This document shows positions 9,349 to 18,365 of a stretch of DNA of 64,000 nt, one piece after another; the first letter of the stretch is position 1, and every line of letters starts with the position of its first letter. The position numbers were made by a program, and so were the translations under genes. This DNA comes from Xanthomonas bonasiae. Its GTDB lineage: Bacteria; Pseudomonadota; Gammaproteobacteria; Xanthomonadales; Xanthomonadaceae. A model generated the notes under the pieces. That model searched no databases and was not told where the DNA came from. It worked only from the letters and a program-made list of their open reading frames with translations. The stretch lies in NCBI RefSeq assembly GCF_017163705.1, contig NZ_JAFIWB010000002.1, forward strand, positions 186,001 to 250,000. Reading direction: 5' to 3'.

Positions 9349-12114
9349 ATGGCAACCAGGCAACAGCGTGCGCGCGACGGCGGGCGCGATGGGAAACGAG
9401 CAGCCGCGGCAGCGGTCGCCGCAGCGAAACCAGCGAACGCGTCCGTCCCGGCCGGCCGGGCAGGGCCTGCACGGCAGGGCGTTGCGGCGAAGAAGGCCAA
9501 GCCCAAGAAGGCCGCCGCGCAGCGGGTCGAGGCGAAGAGCGCGGGAAAGACGGCCGCTCGGTCGAGCGGGCCGGCGCGGCGCAGCGCGGCGAAGGCAGTG
9601 GCTGGCGACAGATCCAGGACAGGCGCGCCCAAGGCGGCCAAGCCCAAGACAGTCAAGCCCAAGACGGGTAGATCCGGGGCAGCCAAGCCGGACGCCGCCG
9701 CCAAGCGCGCGCCGTCGTCTCATCGCGGCACAGATGCCGCCACCGCCGCCAGCGTTCAGGCCCCTGCGCGCAACACCAGGCCCAAGGCCACCGGCGAAGG
9801 CTCGCTGGCACAGGGCCAGGCGCGCACGGTCATCTACATCCATGGCATCGGCAACAAGCCGCCGGCCGAGGTGCTGCGCTGCCAGTGGGATCGTGCCCTG
9901 TTCGGCCGCGAGATGGGCGAGCGCACGCGCATGGCGTACTGGGTCAGCCGCGAGCGCTATCCGTCGCCGGAACCGGGCAGTTGCCAGGACCAGGACCGCG
10001 GCCCGGCGCTGAACCAGGCCGAGCAGCGGGTGCTCGGCGCGCTGGGCGTGGTGCCGCAGCTGGCCGATCTGCGCCAACTGGCCGATACGCTGGCCGGCAG
10101 CGACGCCGAGCGCGCGTGCCTGCGGCAGTTGCTGGACGAGGTGCAGGCCGCCGCGCCGGAGGCGGCCGGCCTGCATGCGCAGGGCCCGATCGACGTGCTG
10201 AACCGGATGCTGCTGAAACTGATCTCCGCCGCGCTGCTGCAGGACGTGCACGATTTCTTCTTCGTGCCGGCGCGGCGCGCGCAGATGCGCGAAAGCCTGC
10301 TGCAGCGCATGCGCGCCGGCGGCGGTCCGTTCGTGGTGGTCGCGCACAGCCAGGGTTCGCTGATCGCCTACGACGTGCTGCGCGAGTTCGAGGCCGAGGG
10401 CTGCGAAGTGTCGCTGCTGCTGACCCTGGGGTCGCCGCTGGGCCTGCCGGTGGTACGCAGCATGTTCAAGCAGTGGACCGGCACGCCGAAGTTGCCGTTT
10501 CCGGCCTGCGTGAAGCGTTGGGTCAACGTCGCCGAGCGGCGCGATCCGGTGGCGCTGGACGACGATCTGAGCGACGACATCGCCGATGCGCAGGGGCGCT
10601 TCCACAACATCGCCGGATCGCGCATCAACCCGGATTGGCAGCGCAATCCGCATTCCGGCTCCGGCTATCTGTCCATCCCCGAGGTCCGCGCCGAGGTGCG
10701 GCGCGCGGTGGGCGTGGGCTTCGATCAGCCGATCGCGCATCCGGTGCTGATCAAGGATCTGTCCGACCAACTGGAGGCGCACGCGCCGGACTATCGCCAC
10801 GAGGTGCTGATCGAGCTGGACCGCCTTCCGGACGCGCGCGAGCCGGCGCAGTTGAAGCGCGACCTGGTCGCGGCGCTGCGCGAGCTGACCCAGGCGTCCA
10901 CCGGATTGCACGGCGAGGCGCTGGACGCGGCGATCGAGCTGGAAGACACGCTGCAGCGCTACGTGTCGGCGCGCCTGACCCGGTTCGAGATCGAAAGCCT
11001 GCGCGAGCGCTATCGCACGTTGAGCCTGAAACGGCTGTGGCGCGACGCCGGCAAGCGCGCCCTGATCTACCAGTCGCGCAGCACCGTGCAGGCCGATGCG
11101 GCGCAGGTGGCGTACCGCGCGCTCGGCACCGGCATCGGCTGGGCGGTGCTGGACAGCGGCATCGCCGCGGCGCATCCGCATTTCCAGCAGCCCGGTCTGC
11201 CGGAAACGGTGCTGGCGCAATGGGACTGCACGCAGCGCGGCCGCGCCCGCGAACTGCGCCACGGCGATGGCGCCGGTTTCGCCGTGCTGGACGGCAACGG
11301 CCATGGCACCCACGTGGCCGGGATCATCGCCGGGCAGTGCGAGGCGCCGCTGCCCGGGGCGGCGCCGGCCACGCCACTGCGCTTCGCCGGCATGGCGCCG
11401 CAGGCGCGGCTGTACGGGCTGAAGGTGCTGGACGACGACGGCAACGGCCGCGACTCGTGGATCATCAAGGGCGTGCAGCAGGTCGCCGAGATCAATGAGC
11501 GCGCCGGCGAGCTGGTCATCCACGGGGTCAACCTGAGCCTGGGCGGCTACTTCGATGCGGAAAGCTACGGCTGCGGCTTCACCCCGCTGTGCAACGAACT
11601 GCGTCGGCTATGGCGGCAGGGCGTGGTGGTGGTGATCGCGGCCGGCAACGACGGCCTGGCCTGGCTGATGCAGGACGATGGGCAGGCCTACCCGATGAAC
11701 CTGGACCTGAGCATCGGCGACCCGGCCAACCTGGAGGAGGCGCTGGCGGTGGGCTCGGTGCACAAGAGCAGCCCGCACAGCTATGGCGTGTCGTATTTCT
11801 CCTCGCGCGGCCCGACCGCCGATGGCCGGCACAAGCCGGACCTGGTGGCGCCGGGCGAGAAGATCGTCTCGGCCCACCATCGCTACGACGCCGATGACCC
11901 CAGCACCTGGATGGTGGAGATGAGCGGCACCAGCATGGCGGCCGCGCACGTGTCCGGGCTGATCGCCGCCTTCCTGTCGGTGCGCCGCGAGTTCATCGGC
12001 TTCCCGGACCGGGTCAAGCAACTGCTGCTGGACCAGTGTCTGGACCTGCAGCGCGATCCCTACATGCAGGGCCGCGGGTTGCCGAGCCTGATGCGGATGC
12101 TTGGCGGGACGTGA
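9349..12114 (+). CDS. Fusion protein: Lys/Ala-rich tail, alpha/beta-hydrolase, subtilisin-like (S8) protease
   Basis: A 921-residue protein with three parts. Residues 1 to about 150 are Lys/Ala/Pro-rich and low-complexity, like a histone H1 tail. About 155-420 resemble an alpha/beta-hydrolase (lipase/esterase): an oxyanion-type IHGIGN near 163-168 and a nucleophile elbow AHSQGS with Ser334. About 590-915 form a peptidase S8 domain with the complete triad Asp602 (VLDSGIA), His652 (GHGTHVAG) and Ser862 (SGTSMAAAH), plus oxyanion Asn767 (AAGNDG). No Sec signal peptide is visible, so a cytosolic location is likely. The ATG has GGAG about 8 bases upstream. It is transcribed divergently from tmRNA and has no operon partner. 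Substrates of either active site are unknown; both look catalytically intact. Confidence 0.85.
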   Translation: MATRQQRARDGGRDGKRAAAAAVAAAKPANASVPAGRAGPARQGVAAKKAKPKKAAAQRVEAKSAGKTAARSSGPARRSAAKAVAGDRSRTGAPKAAKPKTVKPKTGRSGAAKPDAAAKRAPSSHRGTDAATAASVQAPARNTRPKATGEGSLAQGQARTVIYIHGIGNKPPAEVLRCQWDRALFGREMGERTRMAYWVSRERYPSPEPGSCQDQDRGPALNQAEQRVLGALGVVPQLADLRQLADTLAGSDAERACLRQLLDEVQAAAPEAAGLHAQGPIDVLNRMLLKLISAALLQDVHDFFFVPARRAQMRESLLQRMRAGGGPFVVVAHSQGSLIAYDVLREFEAEGCEVSLLLTLGSPLGLPVVRSMFKQWTGTPKLPFPACVKRWVNVAERRDPVALDDDLSDDIADAQGRFHNIAGSRINPDWQRNPHSGSGYLSIPEVRAEVRRAVGVGFDQPIAHPVLIKDLSDQLEAHAPDYRHEVLIELDRLPDAREPAQLKRDLVAALRELTQASTGLHGEALDAAIELEDTLQRYVSARLTRFEIESLRERYRTLSLKRLWRDAGKRALIYQSRSTVQADAAQVAYRALGTGIGWAVLDSGIAAAHPHFQQPGLPETVLAQWDCTQRGRARELRHGDGAGFAVLDGNGHGTHVAGIIAGQCEAPLPGAAPATPLRFAGMAPQARLYGLKVLDDDGNGRDSWIIKGVQQVAEINERAGELVIHGVNLSLGGYFDAESYGCGFTPLCNELRRLWRQGVVVVIAAGNDGLAWLMQDDGQAYPMNLDLSIGDPANLEEALAVGSVHKSSPHSYGVSYFSSRGPTADGRHKPDLVAPGEKIVSAHHRYDADDPSTWMVEMSGTSMAAAHVSGLIAAFLSVRREFIGFPDRVKQLLLDQCLDLQRDPYMQGRGLPSLMRMLGGT

Positions 12115-12118
12115 TGGG

Positions 12119-12282
12119 GTGCCGGGAATCGGGAATGGAGAAACGGGAATAGGAAAAGCGGCATTGCGGCCGTGCGCTGTTCCGTGGCGATGGGGCAGGC
12201 AGCTTGCTCACCCTTCGCGGGTGATGCGGAGTGTCAGGAACCTGCTTGTCACCATTCCCGATTCCCCACTCCCCATTCCCAG
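12119..12282. repeat. Inverted-repeat intergenic element, copy 1
   Basis: The left arm is built of GGGAATCGGGAATGG units ending in AAAAGCGGC (12123-12161). The right arm has the complementary ATTCCCGATTCCCC units (12254-12281). The core of about 95 bases includes hairpin TCACCC/GGGTGA at 12208-12224. It lies between two converging genes. Related elements are found at 22248-22475, 36838-37021 and 38499-38630. Confidence 0.6.
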
Positions 12283-12285
12283 TTT

Positions 12286-12789
12286 TCACGCATTTTTATT
12301 GTGCAGCCGCATGATCCGCTGCTTGTCGCGGGCCCAGTCGCGGTCCTTGGCGGCATCGCGCTTGTCGTGGTCCTGCTTGCCCTTGGCCAGCGCGATCTCG
12401 AGCTTGATCTTGTTCTTGCTCCAGTACATCGCGGTGGGCACCAGGGTGTAGCCGTCGCGCTCGACGCGGCCGATCAGCTTGTCGATCTCGCTCCGGTGCA
12501 GCAGCAGCTTGCGGGTGCGGCGGTCGTCGGCGACCACGTGGGTGGAGGCCTGGATCAGCGGGGTGAACTGCGCGCCGAACAGGAACAGCTCGCCCTGGCG
12601 CACGAACGCGTAGCTCTCGCCGATGTTGGCGCGGCCGGCGCGGATCGACTTGACCTCCCAGCCCTGCAGGGCCAGGCCGGCTTCGTAGCGGTCCTCCAGG
12701 TGGTATTCGTGGCGCGCACGCTTGTTCAACGCGATGGTCTTGTTGGCCGTCGCGCCGTTTGCTTTATCCTTGGCGGGTTTCTTGCTCAT
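12286..12789 (-). CDS. smpB: SsrA-binding protein SmpB
   Basis: RNA-binding partner of tmRNA, required for trans-translation. The 167-residue protein contains the family core [34 protein letters not shown] and the basic C-terminal tail [21 protein letters not shown] that enters the ribosomal mRNA channel. The ATG at 12789 has GGAG 12 bases upstream. An N-terminal extension of about 15 Lys/Ala-rich residues precedes the OB-fold core. It is divergent from ratA with only 60 bases between start codons, a conserved arrangement in gammaproteobacteria. Confidence 0.97.
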   Translation of the reverse strand: MSKKPAKDKANGATANKTIALNKRARHEYHLEDRYEAGLALQGWEVKSIRAGRANIGESYAFVRQGELFLFGAQFTPLIQASTHVVADDRRTRKLLLHRSEIDKLIGRVERDGYTLVPTAMYWSKNKIKLEIALAKGKQDHDKRDAAKDRDWARDKQRIMRLHNKNA

Positions 12790-12849
12790 CTTGCTATTGT
12801 CTCCGATTCGGGGCCTCCCGAACGTCTTGGTCCACTTTCCCCGCACCGA

Positions 12850-13281
12850 ATGCCTATCATCCGCCGCAGCGCCCTGGTCGAACACCCCGCAACGCGCATG
12901 TTCGACCTGGTCAATGATGTCGCCGCCTATCCGCGCCGCTTCGCCTGGTGCGATGCGGCGCATGTGCTCGAGCACAGCGACCAGTACCTGGTGGCGCGGC
13001 TGGACCTGGGCGTGGGCTCGTTCCGCACCTGGTTCACTACCGAAAACCGGCTGCAGCGCCCCGACCGCATCGATATGCTGCTGCGCGACGGCCCGTTCAA
13101 GCGCCTGCAGGGGCAGTGGGAGTTCCAGGGCTTCAACGAGCATGCCAGCAAGGTCAGCCTGACGCTGGACTTCGAGCCGGCCTCGCGGTTGCTCGGGCCG
13201 GCGCTGGCGCTGGGCTTCCAGAGCCTGGCCGACCGCATGGTCAACGACTTCGTGCGCGTGGCCGACCGCGAAGACGCATGA
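12850..13281 (+). CDS. ratA: RatA / COQ10-like START-domain protein
   Basis: A 143-residue single-domain polyketide-cyclase/START protein starting [39 protein letters not shown] (read in two parts), the hallmark of the RatA/YfjG family. Family members have been described both as a toxin that binds 50S subunits and as homologues of mitochondrial COQ10, which chaperones ubiquinone; sequence alone does not decide between these. It overlaps the downstream rnfH by ATGA and faces smpB across a short divergent spacer. Confidence 0.92.
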   Translation: MPIIRRSALVEHPATRMFDLVNDVAAYPRRFAWCDAAHVLEHSDQYLVARLDLGVGSFRTWFTTENRLQRPDRIDMLLRDGPFKRLQGQWEFQGFNEHASKVSLTLDFEPASRLLGPALALGFQSLADRMVNDFVRVADREDA

Positions 13282-13541
13282 GCGGGCTGCGGGTCGAGGT
13301 GGTGCTGGCCTGGCCGGAGCGCTTCGTCGCGCGCACGCTGCAATTGCCCGAAGGTTCCACCGTCGCCGATGCGTTGAGCGCAGCGGCCTTGGCCGAGGCG
13401 ACGCCGGGCATGCCCTGCGCGATCCATGGCAGCGTCGCCGCGCCGACCCAGCTCCTGCACGATGGCGACCGGGTCGAAGTGCTCAGGCCATTGCTGGCCG
13501 ATCCGAAGGACGCCCGGCGGCGGCGCGCGAAACCGCGCTAG
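13278..13541 (+). CDS. RnfH family ubiquitin-like protein
   Basis: An 87-residue beta-grasp protein (RnfH/RatB/UPF0125). Recognised by the start [23 protein letters not shown], the central TVADAL helix, and [24 protein letters not shown] near the C-terminus, which is the family signature. The start overlaps the ratA stop (ATGA), so the two are translationally coupled. The biochemical role is not established; the genetic linkage to ratA is widely conserved. Confidence 0.92.
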   Translation: MSGLRVEVVLAWPERFVARTLQLPEGSTVADALSAAALAEATPGMPCAIHGSVAAPTQLLHDGDRVEVLRPLLADPKDARRRRAKPR

Positions 13542-13568
13542 CGCCGCCAGGCGCGTTGCCGGCGCTGC

Positions 13569-13967
13569 TTACTCGCTGCGGCGCTGCTTCTTCTTGTCCT
13601 TGGCCAGGTTGCGGCCGAACTGGCGCACGCTGTTCTTGGCCAGCTCCGAATCGTTGTCCGGGAAATAGTCGCCTTCCCAGCGGGTCACCGTGTCGTTGTC
13701 GAAGTAGACGACGAAATTCTTGATCTCGGTCCGGCCGAGGCGATCAAGGCGCTCGGTCGAGGTGTAGTCCCAGCGTTGGGCATGGAACGGATCCGGGATC
13801 GACGGGGTGCCGAGCAGCGCGTTGACCTGCTGCTTGCTTTGGCCGACCTTGAGCTGATCGACGGCCCCCTGCTTGATCAGGTTGCCTTGGTAGATAGGCT
13901 GCTTGTAGATGATCCCGCAGCCAGCGGTGGACAGGGCAACAGCGGCGACCAGCAAGAGATTGCGCAT
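13569..13967 (-). CDS. bamE: Outer-membrane assembly lipoprotein BamE (OmlA/SmpA)
   Basis: Accessory lipoprotein of the beta-barrel assembly machine in the periplasmic leaflet of the outer membrane. The 132-residue precursor has a signal ending LSTAGC (Cys is the lipidation site), then IIYKQPIYQGNLIKQ, VDQLKVGQSKQQVNALLGTP and RWDYTS, all conserved BamE segments. The C-terminal tail is strongly basic. It is divergent from fur, an arrangement known in Xanthomonas as omlA-fur; the 103-base spacer should contain both promoters. Confidence 0.95.
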   Translation of the reverse strand: MRNLLLVAAVALSTAGCGIIYKQPIYQGNLIKQGAVDQLKVGQSKQQVNALLGTPSIPDPFHAQRWDYTSTERLDRLGRTEIKNFVVYFDNDTVTRWEGDYFPDNDSELAKNSVRQFGRNLAKDKKKQRRSE

Positions 13968-14070
13968 CGGGGACAGTACTGAGGGAAATCGGGTCGATGA
14001 TACACTCCCGACGACCGCCGCGACCCATCCCGAGGCAGCTGGCGCTAAACCAGCTATGAACGGAGACGCC

Positions 14071-14493
14071 ATGGAATCCCACGATCTGCGCAAAGTCGGC
14101 CTGAAGGTCACGCATCCCCGGATGCGCATCCTGGAGCTGCTCGAGCAGAAATCGGCGCGCCACCACATGACCGCGGAAGAGATCTACCGCCAGTTGCTCG
14201 ATCACGGCGACGAGATCGGCCTGGCCACCGTGTACCGCGTCCTGACCCAGTTCGAGGCGGCCGGCCTGGTGCTCAAGCACAATTTCGAAGGCGGCCAGGC
14301 GGTGTACGAACTGGACCGCGGCGGCCACCACGACCACATGGTGGACGTGGATACCGGCAACGTCATCGAGTTCGAAAGCGCCGAGATCGAGGAACTGCAG
14401 CGCAAGATCGCCGCCGATCACGGCTACGAACTGGAAGAGCACTCGTTGGTGCTGTACGTGCGCAGCAAGCGCCCGGCCGGCAAGAAGGGCTGA
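14071..14493 (+). CDS. fur: Ferric uptake regulator Fur
   Basis: Iron-sensing repressor of 140 residues. The winged-helix domain begins MESHDLRKVGLKVTHPRMR and contains the recognition helix region GLATVYRVLTQFEAAGL. The metal site cluster GGHHDHMVDVDTG follows. The C-terminal CxxC motif of many Fur proteins is absent, as is usual in this group. The ATG at 14071 has CGGAG upstream with good spacing; an in-frame ATG at 14056 is less likely. It is divergent from bamE. Confidence 0.96.
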   Translation: MESHDLRKVGLKVTHPRMRILELLEQKSARHHMTAEEIYRQLLDHGDEIGLATVYRVLTQFEAAGLVLKHNFEGGQAVYELDRGGHHDHMVDVDTGNVIEFESAEIEELQRKIAADHGYELEEHSLVLYVRSKRPAGKKG

Positions 14494-15351
14494 ACCGCCG
14501 CCCGTGCGGGCGCGTTCGCGCTCGACCTAGAACCGCCGCCGTTGGCGCTGCGTGCGGCAGGATTGGATCGGCGCTGGCGCTATCGTTACTGGTGCCTCGC
14601 GCAGGCCTGGGTGCGGCGCGCCTGTTGCGAGAACTTGGTTCTGGGGTCGCGGCCATCGCACCACCCGTGTGCCGGCTGTATGCCGGACAGGCCAGCGTGC
14701 CTAGTGCGTTCGTCTTGGTCCGGTTGATCGCTAACCACGTGGAATCGTTCCTGTGGCGTCTCAGTAGACAACCGAGTGCCCTGTGAAGAGGGTGGTTTGA
14801 GGGGCGTCGGTCTCTGTGGATTGCCCAACCGTCACGGATCCCGACTCCGTTCGTCGCGACTGAAGTCGCTCCCACCGGGGCGTGCGGCTGGCCGGCCGGG
14901 TGCACTAGGGAGCGACTCCCGGTGGCTTTGGCATCGGGCCTGATTGCCGCCGAAATCGGTTGGCTGGATGGCTTCGTTCGTCGCGGTTGAAACCGCTCCT
15001 ACAGGGGGACTGGCGGCGAACCGGCTGGGTGCACTGTGGGAGGCGCTTCAGCCCCGACTGCTTCCGAGTCCGGAACAGCTAATGGCTCCGTTCGTCGCGG
15101 TTGAAACCGCTCCTACAGGGAGGACTGGCGACGAACCGGCTGGGTGCACTGTAGGAGGGGCTTCAGCCCCGACCCGACCCCATCCGAAGCCTGCAAGCTT
15201 CCTATCAGCTGATGGCTCGGGACTCCCCGGTGCATGCGCGCGTGGACACCCCACGCTACCGAGCCGAAATCCAGGCCGCCATTCCGGTGGAACGGTACTG
15301 CAGGCGCTTCAACAGTGGCGTCAGCGTGGCCGAATCCAGGAACAGCCGCTC
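14494..15351. other. Long intergenic stretch holding a REP cluster
   Basis: No gene is supported between fur and recN. The right half contains GTAG-type hairpins at 14853-14876, 14980-15003, 15035-15058, 15094-15117 and 15150-15173, listed separately. The left half (14494-14850) shows nothing recognisable. Confidence 0.7.
14853..15173. repeat. Cluster of five GTAG-type REP hairpins with an internal tandem duplication
   Basis: Each unit is a variant of TGTAGGAGCGGCTTCAGCCG followed by CGAC, or its complement, forming a stem with loop around the TTCA. Units alternate in orientation: complement, complement, direct, complement, direct. A segment of about 115 bases containing one complement and one direct copy (from about 14970) is repeated from about 15085, with the flanking words GCGAACCGGCTGGGTGCACT and GGAACAGCTAATGGCT conserved. 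Such units are non-autonomous elements mobilised by REP-associated transposases in other genomes; none is encoded here. Confidence 0.8.
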
Positions 15352-17019
15352 TCAGCCGGCGCTCTGCAGCAGCCGCTTGGCCGCCGCGCGGGCTTCCTTG
15401 CTGACCTCGACCCCGCCCAGCATCCGCGCCAGCTCTTCCTCGCGCTGGCGCGGCGCCAGCAGTTCGACCGAGCTCTGGGTCATGCCCTCGACCGGGGCCT
15501 TGCTGACCCGGTAGTGGGCGTGGCCCTGCGCCGCGACCTGCGGCAGGTGGGTCACGCACAGCACCTGGCGCTGCTCGCCGAGCGCGCGCAGCTTCTTGCC
15601 GACGATGTCGGCGACTGCGCCGCCGATGCCCGAGTCCACCTCGTCGAACACCATCGTCGGCACCGCGTCCAGGCCCAGCGCGGCGACCTCGATCGCCAGC
15701 GAGATGCGCGACAGCTCGCCGCCGGAGGCGACCTTGCGCAGCGCCCGCGGCGGCTGGCCGGCGTTGGCCGCGACCAGGAATTCGACGCGCTCGGCGCCGG
15801 CCGGGTCGGGGCGCTCGGCCTCGTGCGGCTCGAGCTGGATCTCGAAGCGCCCGCCGCCCATGCCCAGTTCGCCGATCAGCGCGGTGGTGTCGCGCGACAG
15901 CGCCTGCGCGCCGCGCTGGCGGGTGCCGCTGAGCGCGGCGGCGGCGTCGCGCCAGGCCTGGGTGGCGCGGGCGATCTCCGCATCCAGCACGTCCAGCCGT
16001 TCGCCGGCCCCGCGCAGGCCCTCGACCTCGGCCAGCAGCGCGTCGCGGTGCTCGCCCAGCGTGTCCGGGGTGACCCGGTGCTTGCGCGCCAGGTCGTGCA
16101 GCCGGCCCAGCTTGCGTTCCATGTCCTCGAACTGCGCCGGATCGGCATCGAGGTCGTCGCGCACCCGGTCGACCAGCGCCAGCGCCTCTTCCAGCTGGAT
16201 CGTGGCGCTGTCGATCAGCGCTTCGACCTCGGCCAGGCGCGGCTCGTATTCGCCGACCTTGCCGAGTTCGTGGCGGGTCTGCTGCAGCAGTTCCAGCACC
16301 GCCGGCGCTTCGTCGCCGTTGAGCCGCTGTGCGGCGCCCTCGCAGGCGCCGATCAGCGCCGCGGCGTGGGCCTGGCGGCGATGGTTGGCGTCCAGCGCAG
16401 CGATCGCCGCCGGCTCCAGGTCCTCGCGCTGCAGCTCGGCCAGCTGGTGCTCGAGGAAGCCGATGCGGTCGGACACGTCGCCCTGCGCCAGCAGCGTCTC
16501 GCGCTCGGCCAGCAGCGCCTGCCAGCGCGCGGCAGCGGCGCGCACCGCGGCGCGTTCGGCCTCGTTGCGGGCGTAGGCGTCGAGCAGGCCGAGCTGGCTG
16601 CCGCGCGACAGCAGCGCCTGGTGTTCGTGCTGGCCGTGGATCTCGACCAGGTACCCGGCCAGTTCGGCCAGCTGCGACAGGGTCACCGGGCGGCCGTTGA
16701 TCCAGGCGCGCGAGCCGCCGTCGGCGCGGATCACCCGGCGCAGCTGGCATTGGTCGTCGTCGTCGAGCTCGTTCTCGCGCAGCCAGGCGCGCGCCGGGGC
16801 GGCCTCGGGCACGGCGAATTCGGCCGACAGTTCGGCGCGGTCGGCGCCATGGCGGACCACGCCGCTGTCGGCGCGCAGCCCGGACAGGAAGCCGAGCGCG
16901 TCCACCATCAGCGACTTGCCGGCGCCGGTTTCGCCGGACACGACGGTCATGCCAGCGCCGAATTCCAGTTCGGTGCCGCGGACGACGGCGAAATCCTTGA
17001 TCGAGAGATGTCTGAGCAT
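15352..17019 (-). CDS. recN: DNA repair protein RecN
   Basis: SMC-like ATPase acting in double-strand break repair. It has 555 residues, standard for the family. Walker A GETGAGKS lies at residues 29-36 after the start MLRHLSIKDFAVV. A central coiled-coil region separates it from the C-terminal half, where ASGGELSRISLA (signature), TMVFDEVDSGIGG (Walker B) and VLCVTHLPQVAAQGHAHY are present. It is divergent from hrcA with 112 bases between starts. A LexA box is not evident by eye. Confidence 0.97.
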   Translation of the reverse strand: MLRHLSIKDFAVVRGTELEFGAGMTVVSGETGAGKSLMVDALGFLSGLRADSGVVRHGADRAELSAEFAVPEAAPARAWLRENELDDDDQCQLRRVIRADGGSRAWINGRPVTLSQLAELAGYLVEIHGQHEHQALLSRGSQLGLLDAYARNEAERAAVRAAAARWQALLAERETLLAQGDVSDRIGFLEHQLAELQREDLEPAAIAALDANHRRQAHAAALIGACEGAAQRLNGDEAPAVLELLQQTRHELGKVGEYEPRLAEVEALIDSATIQLEEALALVDRVRDDLDADPAQFEDMERKLGRLHDLARKHRVTPDTLGEHRDALLAEVEGLRGAGERLDVLDAEIARATQAWRDAAAALSGTRQRGAQALSRDTTALIGELGMGGGRFEIQLEPHEAERPDPAGAERVEFLVAANAGQPPRALRKVASGGELSRISLAIEVAALGLDAVPTMVFDEVDSGIGGAVADIVGKKLRALGEQRQVLCVTHLPQVAAQGHAHYRVSKAPVEGMTQSSVELLAPRQREEELARMLGGVEVSKEARAAAKRLLQSAG

Positions 17020-17131
17020 GGGGGTCGGGATCCAGGGGCGCGCAACGCTAGCACGCGGGGGTAGGTGGGCCAATGACTTGCCAAGCCGGCATGCAGCCAT
17101 TATCTAGTGTCCAGTCTCACGGATTGATTGC

Positions 17132-18190
17132 ATGCGCGCCTCCCCGGTCCACTCCTCGCTCGACCCACGCGCCCGGCAGCTGTTGCGCACGCTGATCTCG
17201 CGCTATATCCGCGACGGCGAACCGGTCGGCTCGCAGACCCTGGCCCGCCACGCCGGGCTGGACGTGAGTCCGGCGACGATCCGCAACATCCTCGCCGACC
17301 TGGAGGACGCCGGCCTGCTCAGCTCGCCGCACACCTCGGCCGGGCGCATTCCCACCGCCACCGGCTACCGGGTGTTCGTCGACAGCCTGGTGCAGATGCG
17401 CCCGCCGGGCGAGGGCGAGGTGGCGCGGCTGCGCGCGGAGATGAGCAATGCCGCCGGCACGCAGGCGCTGCTCGGCAGCGCCTCGGAGCTGCTGTCGGCG
17501 ATGACCCACTTCGTCGGCGTGGTCAGCGCGCCCAAGCGCGAGCAGTTCGCGTTCCGGCACATCGACTTCGTGCCGCTGGACGCGCGCCGGGTGCTGGCGA
17601 TCCTGGTGTTCGCCGACAACGAGGTGCAGAACCGGGTCATCGAACCGCGCAAGGCCTACGAACCGGCCGAGCTGGAACGGGTGGCCAATTACCTGAACGC
17701 GCATTTCGCCGGGCGTGCGCTGGCCGACATCCGCGCCAGCCTGGTGCGCGACCTGCGCCACGCGCGCGACGAGATGGAGCTGCTGCTGGCGCACAGCGTG
17801 GAGCTGGCCGAGCAGGCGCTGGCCCCGGCCGGCGACGACATGGTGCTGGCCGGGCAGACCAAGCTGATGGGGGTGCAGGACCTGTCGGACCTGGAGCGGC
17901 TGCGCGAGCTGTTCGAGATCTTCGCCAGCAAGCGCGAGATCCTGCAGCTGCTGGAGCGCACCATCCGTGCGCCGGGGGTGCGCATCTTCATCGGCGAGGA
18001 AACCGGGGTGGTGCCGCTGGAGAGCGTGTCGCTGGTCACCGCGCCGTACATGGCCGGCGGCCAGGTGCTGGGCGTGCTGGGGGTGATCGGCCCCAAGCGC
18101 ATGGACTACGACCGGGTGATCCCGCTGGTGCAGACCGCCGCCGAAGTCCTGGGCGCGGCCCTGGACCCAACCCCGCCAACAGAGCGCTAG
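17132..18190 (+). CDS. hrcA: Heat-inducible transcription repressor HrcA
   Basis: Repressor of 352 residues. The N-terminal winged helix contains LDPRARQLLRTLISRYIRDG and PVGSQTLARHAGLDVSPATI, then SSPHTSAGRIPTATGYRVFV, the family signature. A GAF-like effector domain follows, ending with VIGPKRMDYDRVIPLV. In other bacteria HrcA binds the CIRCE inverted repeat; I see no CIRCE in this operon. A weak sigma-32-like match (CTTGCC at 17077, GCCATTAT at 17096) precedes it. It is the first gene of the hrcA-grpE-dnaK-dnaJ cluster. Confidence 0.97.
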   Translation: MRASPVHSSLDPRARQLLRTLISRYIRDGEPVGSQTLARHAGLDVSPATIRNILADLEDAGLLSSPHTSAGRIPTATGYRVFVDSLVQMRPPGEGEVARLRAEMSNAAGTQALLGSASELLSAMTHFVGVVSAPKREQFAFRHIDFVPLDARRVLAILVFADNEVQNRVIEPRKAYEPAELERVANYLNAHFAGRALADIRASLVRDLRHARDEMELLLAHSVELAEQALAPAGDDMVLAGQTKLMGVQDLSDLERLRELFEIFASKREILQLLERTIRAPGVRIFIGEETGVVPLESVSLVTAPYMAGGQVLGVLGVIGPKRMDYDRVIPLVQTAAEVLGAALDPTPPTER

Positions 18191-18294
18191 CGCGCAGGGC
18201 AATGCGGCCAGCCGGCGGCCGCCCCCCGCGGTTGCCGCCTGCTTTTCCCATTCCCGATTCCCGTCTCCCCATTCCCCCAAATGCAACACAGCAT

Positions 18295-18321
18295 CTTGAA
18301 TCCGCCCCGCACGCCCACATA
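18295..18321 (+). promoter_or_regulatory. Sigma-32-like heat-shock promoter of grpE
   Basis: CTTGAA at 18295-18300 and CCCACATA at 18314-18321 are separated by 13 bases, close to the sigma-32 consensus CTTGAAA / CCCCATNT. It starts 71 bases before the grpE ATG. Confidence 0.7.
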
Positions 18322-18365
18322 GGTGGTCCGGTAGGGCGGGTGCATCTCCCGCCAGGGAACCGGAA

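Noticed and set aside
9109-11523. 804-residue minus-strand open frame opposite the hydrolase-protease
   Set aside because: It runs into tmRNA, has low-complexity content and no motif, whereas the plus-strand frame has complete catalytic motifs.
14944-15173. Possible CRISPR array formed by the repeated hairpins
   Set aside because: Only a few units, in alternating orientation, with similar rather than unique spacers; no cas genes. They fit REP elements.
17020-17131. CIRCE element or LexA box between recN and hrcA
   Set aside because: No inverted repeat resembling either consensus found by eye.
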